The notes below the pieces were generated by a model. The model searched no databases. It saw only the letters and a program-made list of their open reading frames with translations, and was not told the DNA's origin. The translations under genes and the position numbers were made by a program. DNA of 64,000 nt from NCBI RefSeq assembly GCF_932276165.1, contig NC_064004.1, forward strand, positions 3,978,001 to 4,042,000, given 5' to 3'. Below, piece after piece: positions 58,501-64,000 of the stretch (the first letter of the stretch is position 1; the number at the start of each line of letters is the position of its first letter). Origin of the DNA: Plutella xylostella. Lineage: Eukaryota > Arthropoda > Insecta > Lepidoptera > Plutellidae.

Positions 58501-58772
58501 TAAACTGTCATAGTTTGTGCAAAATATGATACCCGTAACTCCCGTAAGCTTTGTAGCCTTAGGAACACCATCTTACACATATGTTTTTAACATCAATTGG
58601 CCTAACCGCTTCCTTCGTTTCCGCAGCAGCGAACGATGCAAACAAGAAGAGGAAACTGTCGAAGAGCCAGAAAGCGAAGATCCAGGCGAAGCAGCGCACA
58701 GCCCTGGCGGTGAAGAAGAAGGCAGCCGCCCTGGCCGCCGCCGCCGCCTCCAAAATCGCTACCCAAGTTTGA
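40583..58772 (+). CDS. Host gene, five exons, unidentified product (203 aa)
   Basis: Exons: 40583-40747, 55987-56076, 56255-56337, 57993-58120, 58627-58772. All junctions have AG/GT signals and the phases (0, 0, 2, 1) fit, giving 203 codons and a stop. Exon 1 encodes a hydrophobic segment (VISVILLTISA, about residues 14-24) like a signal peptide or anchor, then a Pro/Ala-rich linker. Exons 2-4 encode a soluble helical part (VVLFADEVKQTLERYLFGIC and LAALALRAHSAARGECSQLG). Exon 5 encodes a very basic Lys/Ala tail (KKRKLSKSQKAKIQAKQR). I do not recognise it. The link of exon 1 to exon 2 across 15.2 kb is inferred from phase only; exons could be missing between them. A polyadenylation signal AATAAA occurs at about 59158. 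Confidence 0.6.
40934..41068 (-). repeat. LINE 3' end fragment (endonuclease-RT C-terminus)
   Basis: Read leftward, it encodes the same GEAYVQQW-type C-terminus region as 43025-43486 and ends in TGATGATGA. It is closely similar to that copy. Confidence 0.6.
41073..41158. repeat. Near-perfect hairpin, arms about 38 bp
   Basis: TTTAAAACTTATAATTACTT with TCTATATCTCGGCC pairs with the reverse complement after a loop of about 7 bp. One internal mismatch was noticed. Confidence 0.7.
41517..41652. mobile_element. MITE with AAGGGCTAGCACGGG termini
   Basis: Inverted ends of about 40 bp (AAGGGCTAGCACGGG then AAGACGTGACAAAAGTT) surround a short GC-rich loop with GAGCGAG runs. Length about 135 bp. Confidence 0.65.
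42790..44200 (+). pseudogene. Jockey-like LINE reverse transcriptase C-terminal relic, interrupted
   Basis: The first part contains PKYLGVTLERSLTYKTHCQN and FACPTWAR. After the interrupting LINE the homology resumes at WARSAHAREVDFALN, then GCLKPTPLYMALWLG. A degenerate tail ends in a Cys/His motif (CDCGTAPPDYGACTLL; the usual form is C-x-C-G...H...C-P). Several stops and frame changes make it dead. Confidence 0.7.
43025..43486 (+). mobile_element. Endonuclease-RT LINE 3' end nested in the Jockey-like LINE
   Basis: It encodes VLPVMTYGAQTWTLTVGL, ERAMLGVSLMDRIRNEVI and an AGHICRRTDNRWGRRVLEWR stretch, the C-terminal region of a common lepidopteran non-LTR element, and ends TGATGATGAT. The flanks ATGGGCGAGAT and ATGGGCAAGAT are a slightly decayed target duplication. 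Confidence 0.7.
44855..44937 (-). repeat. tRNA-like SINE head, degenerate
   Basis: Read leftward: A box (GTCTAGTGGTAGATGC) and a B box that is mutated (GGTATAATTCC instead of GGTTCGAATCC). A relic, not a working tRNA gene. Confidence 0.5.
45049..45575 (+). repeat. tRNA-derived SINE with an internal insert
   Basis: Same family as 57598-57926: the head has A and B boxes (45056-45112) and the tail ends (TAGAA)n. About 190 bp between roughly 45150 and 45345 are absent in the other copy and probably represent an insertion. Confidence 0.7.
45577..47454. other. Intronic sequence, mostly unassigned
   Basis: No exon with supporting splice phase was found. It holds one MITE-like unit (about 46267-46526) with TACAGGGTG ends. 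Confidence 0.4.
46267..46526. mobile_element. MITE-like unit with TACAGGGTG ends
   Basis: It starts TACAGGGTGTTGCAAAAAGG and ends CACCCTGTA. The interior is partly palindromic (AAGCCGAAA against GGCTTAGTA). TA is present only on the left, so the target duplication is not proven. Confidence 0.45.
47455..47700 (+). repeat. LINE 3' end fragment with (GAT)n microsatellite
   Basis: The frame reads GRPPARWGDDLRKVAGYDW and then WRALGEAYVQQWTA, the conserved tail of a common lepidopteran endonuclease-RT. It ends in two GATGATGAT runs. Confidence 0.75.
48977..51273 (+). mobile_element. 2.3-kb non-autonomous hAT, copy 1
   Basis: CAGGCGCGGATCC ends with the 8-bp duplication TACCCAAT (48969-48976 and 51274-51281). 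Inside are a foldback at 50095-50309, a LINE-tail fragment near 49340-49485, and a block ending with the ACTCGCACTTAGTCGG terminus. No transposase. Confidence 0.9.
50095..50309. repeat. Foldback MITE with CCCGACTGCACGC ends inside the hAT
   Basis: The arms, AACCCGACTGCACGCTAAAA through AAGTATCGCAGG, fold on their reverse complement with a loop of about 80 bp. The twin is at about 54241-54457. It generates opposing open frames that are artefacts. Confidence 0.75.
52415..53277. other. Intronic spacer, no gene seen
   Basis: It includes a common lepidopteran word block (TCAAGTGCCTCTCTACTATT at about 52569). An 86-codon minus frame at 52664-52924 has no recognisable content. Confidence 0.35.
53278..55578 (-). 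mobile_element. 2.3-kb non-autonomous hAT, copy 2 (inverted)
   Basis: Same ends as copy 1 in opposite orientation, with its own 8-bp duplication GTTATAAT (53270-53277 and 55579-55586), so it is an independent insertion. A 4-bp difference in length from copy 1 comes largely from one small indel near 55263. Confidence 0.9.
55617..55830. mobile_element. MITE with GGGTCTCCTATTT termini
   Basis: AGGCCTGGGTCTCCTATTT and AAATAGGAGACCCGGGCCT are inverted ends around a CGGCGT-rich core. Length about 210 bp. Confidence 0.6.
56716..57593 (-). mobile_element. Mariner element with defective transposase
   Basis: TIRs CGAGGGCGGGTCAATAAGTC lie in a TA target (56714-56715 and 57594-57595). On the minus strand the transposase starts near 57413 (MEKTEFRVL) and shows ETKAKLDKDYGDSAPSI, LADRRLKVREIVEATGIS and the first catalytic segment VDETWIHH. 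Frames are broken near the N-terminus and a stop follows the first D motif. The C-terminal catalytic part is missing. At 878 bp it is shorter than full mariners (about 1.3 kb). It lies in host intron 3. Confidence 0.85.
57598..57926 (-). repeat. tRNA-derived SINE, near full length
   Basis: Read leftward: A box GGTAGCTCAGTCGGGTAAGCG, a B box slightly altered (GTTCGAATACC), the body, and a terminal AGAATAGAATAGA tail. It abuts the mariner 3' TA. Confidence 0.8.
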
Positions 58773-61700
58773 ATAAGAAACTCTAATTCTATTAACTAAG
58801 TTCATCATACTTAAAACATTATAATCTGTAAATTTTAATAAGTATCTATAGGAAGGTGACAAAAGGACATTGGATTATATTACACATTTTCAAAGTTTTA
58901 AGTAATGGGCCAACTGCTTACATATTTCCCTGTAGTCTGTTATGTAAGCATTTGTTTGTGTTTCATTATCGGGGAAGAAATTAGTGGCAGACTGGGATGG
59001 ATTATAATATGAATAATGTCGAATAAGTATTCGTAGTTAACTATAGAGGCGTGTAAAATGAATTATTAAAAAATACATTTCAGATATATAAAAAATAACA
59101 ATAAACTATTGTATTTAATTGTAATGTTAAGACCTTAATTTTAATAAGATGTACTTAAATAAAATCGTTTTGACATTCGCGTTCTTTTTTACCTAAGCAT
59201 AAATCTTTACTGAAAAATTCGTGTGAAACCCAAACCCATACAAATAATTATATATGCTCTGTACTAACTACTGAAATGGGGCTTAAAGGTAAGCATTCCA
59301 CCTTTTGGTATCATACGCAACGGACACATTTTATGACAATCCATTTGGTTCTATACGTACGATACAAATAAGCGGACGCTTACTATAAGCAGGTAGGTAG
59401 TAAATGATAATACATTGTTGTACAAAACTTTATGTTCATTTATTTCTTTACAAATTACTTTCATAAGATCAAATTGTTCTTACTTGCATCTATTTGGTCG
59501 CATGCACTAAGCTTACATTCTACCCCCTAATTTATACAAAAGTTAAATTCATTACGATAATTTAACAATTCCGATCATTATACGAGTTAAATAATAAACC
59601 TATTAGGTACATAACTAAAGGAATAACTTTTTATATAAATAAGAGGGCTGACCTACAAAAGATAAGTTTCAAAAGATGTCCAGCCAAAACCGTATTTATA
59701 TACTTTGATCTCTGTGTCTGACACGGCACTTCAGTTGTTCAGCATGCATAGTGCAAGTTTTTTACACCGTCTAAGAATTTAAAAGTAACAGAGTCGCCAC
59801 CTAGCGGTACACACAACTACTTTTAACTGCTCGAAAAATGAGAATCTTCTATGTTTGATGATAGTTTCTGTTAGCTGGCGCCACTAAGTACCAGTGCTAA
59901 GTTAGTCAAAAATGAAAGACATTTCAAAATTATATTCTCAGATGGTGTGCAGCTGCTCTACCGTTACCTTAATGCTAATATAAATATTTTACATACCAGA
60001 GGGTTTTTACATAAGAGAATCCATCACTGATGGCACATTTGTTTATGAAATTAAGCAAGAAAGGTGCAGAATGTGTTATTACTAAATATTTATATCCAGT
60101 AAATCAGTAGCAACAAATAATACTTTGTCGTTATAATGTTTGTGTTGGTATTACTTTATAGTCTGTAGTACTAATTAGCCATTTACATTACAGTTTAAAT
60201 TACATTAATGCACATTTAAACCTTACCATTTTTATTATTGCGTTATGATAACAATTTAATTTACAGAAGTAGACATGTTTTATCAAAAGACGAATCATAT
60301 TTTTAATCTCACAGGCTGTGTAGAGCGATACACAAAATCAATGACATAAATAAAAAAGTGTATCAATACCCGAAAAAAAAACATCAGTCTTTTAGGTAAG
60401 AGAACTAAAACGAAATCTCATGATTCTATAATACTTGGTGTCATATGTTGTAAAAAGCTGTCTAAAAATAATCTTACAAATTATAATATCTATTTACAAT
60501 TTTGTGATGAAATTACGATCGGAAAAATATTTAAAAATTATGAGTTTTAGTTTATTTCTTAGTATTGCGAAAATTGCGATTTCTGTTATCTAAACATTGC
60601 ATCGTCAGATAAAATATTTTATTTAAAACCAACATAATATTATGCGTGAAGGAGTATTTTCAAAGATAAAAAATGTGTAGTTAATAAAATAATTGCGATA
60701 TCGCGTCTTACCACTATTACTTGGTTAATAAATCAAAAATTAGTTCGAATATAGATGGTAAATATCAATATGTCCAAAACTGAAATGATTCTAAAGCATC
60801 TTAGACCAAATTTTAAAAAAAGTTCCTAACTTATGAAACGAAAAATATTGCGTTTGGTATCTAAGAGTTATTAACTGTGGGTTATGTGTATATGAGTACC
60901 TAGTTAAAACAATCATGAAAAAATAATACTGCTAAACCGTATCGGATTCACTACTAAAACTAGGGAGCTAAAATACTTAAAAAAAATTACTAAATGCAAT
61001 TTAAAATATCTAAATACTAGGGTGTGGGTATACATTAGGTTCAGATTTGTACGATTATTATACTAAAAATGGGTTAAATTTAAATTATAATTTACATCAA
61101 TAGCTATATATTGGTCCACCATGGCCAATTTCTAAGAGGTAGGAAACACAAAAGTCAATGACATCCCATATTTTTGGAGTGCCTAAGTTCTTATGTATTC
61201 ATATTTTAATTTTATGCTAGTATGTACTGCGAACTTTAAGAACGAATTTTAGATTATTCAAAATAAAGTAACAATTGGTTTTAATCGAAAATAAAAAACA
61301 ATTTCTAAGTTTTGGAGTCACGTTAAAAGGGTGCGACTTAAAATATTAAACTGTATTTTTATTTATTATTGCGTTTGTTCATAAGATAGAGATACTGCAT
61401 TTAATTGTCATGTTAGTATTAAGCGTGATTCGGCTTTATAAGATTAATTTAACGGAAGTACTTCAGAATCGTAAGAAAAACTTGTCTGTATGAAATTATA
61501 GATCACTACCACATTTCCCTTGGGGCATTTTCATTTTAGGTTCAATATTTTTCAATGATGGAGCGACGGCTACTTATCGACGGTTGTCGGTCCAATAGAT
61601 TGCAGGGCAATACGTTTGCCTATACGTGGTCATCAATTTGTATATTTATATTTTCTTGCTTTATGTTTTTTTGTGAAATGTCGAACACTGATCAATCTCA

Positions 61701-62511
61701 CGAAGTTTTTCCAAGAGCTAGAGTTTATGTATTTTTTTATGTACAAGAGTTACACAATCTAAAAAAGCGTAGTTACAAAAATATTTACTAACCAGGAATG
61801 TATATTATTTTTTCCATACATACTTTTTTTTTCCTTTTACATATCACTTCATTTGTTTATACTCCGTTCAAGAAATTATTATTAAATTAAATTGTCATTT
61901 TCATTTATCGTCTAATATCTATGCTTCATAGAATTGGGGGTATGAAAGAAGCGTCTAGGAGCAACATATCATCAGATGATACTATTCTTTAAATTACTAT
62001 TCTTTTTTGTAACTCAATTTCATGAAATTTTGAGATGTGCCTCTTTTATTCTGAGGTTACGAAATATTTCTTGAACGAGGTATAAACAACGCTCATGATT
62101 CATGAAAAAGGTATAGTTAAAGGTAAATCACATTTTACATCATTCTATGACTGGGTAATATCTAAAAAGGCTAATTCCTTACGCGAAAGGCACATATTTA
62201 TTGGTGCTCTATGTTAATACAATGCTCTAACCATTACAATTCCTATAAAATATTATATTTCAGGGATAGCTACGTCATTTACGCTTGTTTATAGTAATAA
62301 TTATACTGTACTACACACATTAAAAGATTCTGAAAAAATTGTAGGTATAAAAACACTCGCTTTTAAAAAAACCATTCATTAAAAACTTTATGACAGCGCG
62401 GCAAAATTCTTACTTTTTTCACAGCGTGCAAAGATTCACCCTGCTTTCAGCCAACCTAAAAAACTTGACAGTGTTGCCAGCTGGAAAAATTACCCTTAAA
62501 ATAAGGAAGTC
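58773..62511. other. Host 3' UTR and intergenic DNA, no further gene seen
   Basis: AATAAA signals follow the host gene (about 59098 and 59158). Up to 62500 no coding frame has recognisable content; a 78-codon frame at 61555-61791 is judged chance. Confidence 0.4.
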
Positions 62512-62690
62512 TTAGCTGTTTGGCGCCAAGTCGCCCCAAGTGCATTGCCAGTTGTAGTTAAACATGGCGGCGTAGGGGTGTTTTCTCTTCTTATGCAGCC
62601 GCAGTGATTCTTCTGAGGCATACCAATACTGGGGGAACTTGTCAAAGGGATACTTTTCGGATTCCTTCACGTACGGCTCGTTGGGGTCAG
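62512..62690 (-). CDS. Terminal exon of a C2H2 zinc-finger-like host gene
   Basis: A minus-strand exon bounded by an acceptor (TTCTCCCCAG, ending at 62691) and a TAA stop at 62512. It encodes ADPNEPYVKESEKYPFDKFP, then ASEESLRLHKKRKHPY, and ends CTWGDLAPNS. The LH-x4-KH-type pair (H-x5-H) could complete a zinc finger whose Cys pair (CQYC) lies at the end of the upstream finger exon; the splice phases (1 into 2) agree. That makes a finger split by an intron with a long linker. No other exon of the gene body is in view, so the protein is not identifiable. Confidence 0.6.
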
Positions 62691-62947
62691 CTGGGGAGAA
62701 GAAAAAACATTGTTTTAACATAAGATAGTGCTATGAGAAACTGGTGTCAGATGCCAGAATTGGTAACAGATGCCAGAGCTGGCAGAAAGTTTAGTCCACT
62801 GTCAGTACTGTCCCAAACTGCTATACGAGCCTCCTCAAGTGACGTTACCTGTTCCTTATGTATACGTCCAGCGCACGGTTATTGGCCAAGCCTTTCACAG
62901 TGCCTATAAAGGATAATGTGTGACGTCAGCTACTACCCAAACCTTTA

Positions 62948-64000
62948 GACCGATTTTGACGAAATTTGGCGTGGATGTCGATTAGACTATGGCGCTTGCG
63001 CTAATCTATTCAAATGGTAACTTACGCGGCGGCAAACAGTACTGGCAGAATATCCGGCAGAGGATGGCTACTAGCGACACCTATCCACGCTACATGACAA
63101 CTTACACTCGAAGTACTAGAAACTTCCGACAGATGGCGGTAATTGCGGAAAACTTTGACATCCCGTAACTCTTAAACTACTGGACCGATTTTGACGAAAT
63201 TTTGCGTGGAGGTCAATTAGACTATGGCGCTTGCACTTACCTACATTGTAACCCAAATTTTCCTCTTTAAAACTTTGTAAAAGACAAAAATGTGACACTT
63301 AAGTGGAGGCAAACAGTACTGGCAGAATATCCGATGCCGCTTCCCCGCGTGCGTCTCCAGATGGCGCTTGTGTCGGTTGCGGCGCGTGGACACGTGCGGG
63401 CAGCAGGGGCAGGGGATGGCTACTAGCGACACCTATCCACGCTACATGACAAGTCATGCGAGAAGTTACCAGAAACTTCCGATAGATGGCGGTGATTGCA
63501 GAAAAGTTTGTCATCTCATAACTTTTGAACTACTGGACCGATTTTGACGAAATTTAGCATACATATAGATTAGACCATGGCGTTTTCGTTAACCTACATT
63601 TCATCCCAAATTTCCCTCTATAAAGCCTTCTAAAAGCTATAAATGTATAGAAACTTACGCGGCGGCAAACAGGACTGGCAGAATATCCGATGCCACTTCC
63701 CCGCGTGCGTCTCCAGATGGCGCTTGTGTCGGTTGCGGCGCGTGGACACGTGCGGGCAGCAGGGGCAGGGGGCGGCTGCTAGCGACACCTATCCGCGCTA
63801 CATGACAACTCTTGCGAGAAGTTACCAGAAACTTCCGATAGATGGCGGTAATTGTAGAAAACTTTGACATCTCAAAACTCCTAAAATACTGGACCCATTT
63901 TGATGAAATTTAGCATGGATGTCGACTAGACTATGGCGTTTGCGCTAATCTACATTTCATCCCAAATTTCCCTATATAAAGCTTTCAAAAATCTATGAAT
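62948..64000 (-). repeat. About 355-bp tandem repeats containing a C2H2 finger exon
   Basis: The marker GACCGATTTTGACGAAATT begins at about 62948, 63183 and 63536, and a variant at 63892. Spacing is 235 (deleted unit), 353 and 356. Complete units carry, on the minus strand, a finger PCPCCPHVSTRRNRHKRHLE-TH (C-x2-C-x12-H-x3-H) and the start of a second (FCQ-C), followed by a splice donor. The donor is GCGTAAGT in units 1 and 3 but is changed in unit 2 (CACTTAAGT). Unit 1 has lost the finger. The array continues past the window. Confidence 0.65.

Overview
The window looks like nuclear DNA of a moth or butterfly. It is AT-rich, full of the short GTAGGTACCTAC-type words common in Lepidoptera, and packed with tRNA-headed SINEs, LINE 3' ends, hAT, mariner and Harbinger-like elements. 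It also contains parts of two intron-bearing host genes. The species cannot be named from the sequence.

The centrepiece is a Polinton/Maverick (adintovirus-like) endogenous virus-transposon at about 11687-40138. It has 123-bp terminal inverted repeats at 11687-11809 and 39972-40094. Without two later insertions it would be about 16.6 kb, a normal Polinton size. Rightward genes, in order: packaging ATPase (two pieces), a conserved 328-aa protein, a 134-aa protein with a tail-fibre-like motif, a DDE integrase with C-terminal chromodomain, a parvovirus-type phospholipase A2 protein, an adenain-like cysteine protease, penton, a 48-aa ORF locked between its neighbours by ATGA overlaps, the double-jelly-roll major capsid protein, and a 165-aa protein. 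Leftward genes: a small spliced gene, the protein-primed family B DNA polymerase, and a spliced accessory gene with duplicated exons. These cover replication, integration, packaging, maturation and capsid building. The copy is not intact: the ATPase is broken by two TA-flanked elements (12186-17087), and the accessory gene by a 6973-bp hAT composite (29269-36241).

That hAT composite has a second copy in opposite orientation at the left edge (start off-window, end 6618). The two match base for base wherever compared, with a constant coordinate sum and no net indel over more than 6 kb. Each carries the same nested TEs: a TA-flanked element holding a LINE tail, and a larger element holding a Harbinger-like one. 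Between the left copy and the Polinton (6619-11686) lie LINE and SINE remnants.

Right of the Polinton, a host gene on the + strand starts about 445 bp away. Five exons join in consistent phase (40583-58772, 203 codons plus stop). Its 15.2-kb first intron is mostly nested TEs: a 2.8-kb hAT with LINE relics, a TA-flanked element carrying a 2.3-kb hAT, an inverted second copy of that hAT, and several MITEs. A mariner and a SINE sit in intron 3. At the right edge is the 3' end of a minus-strand zinc-finger gene whose finger exon lies in about 355-bp tandem repeats (62948 to window end). The stretch 59170-62500 shows no feature I can support.
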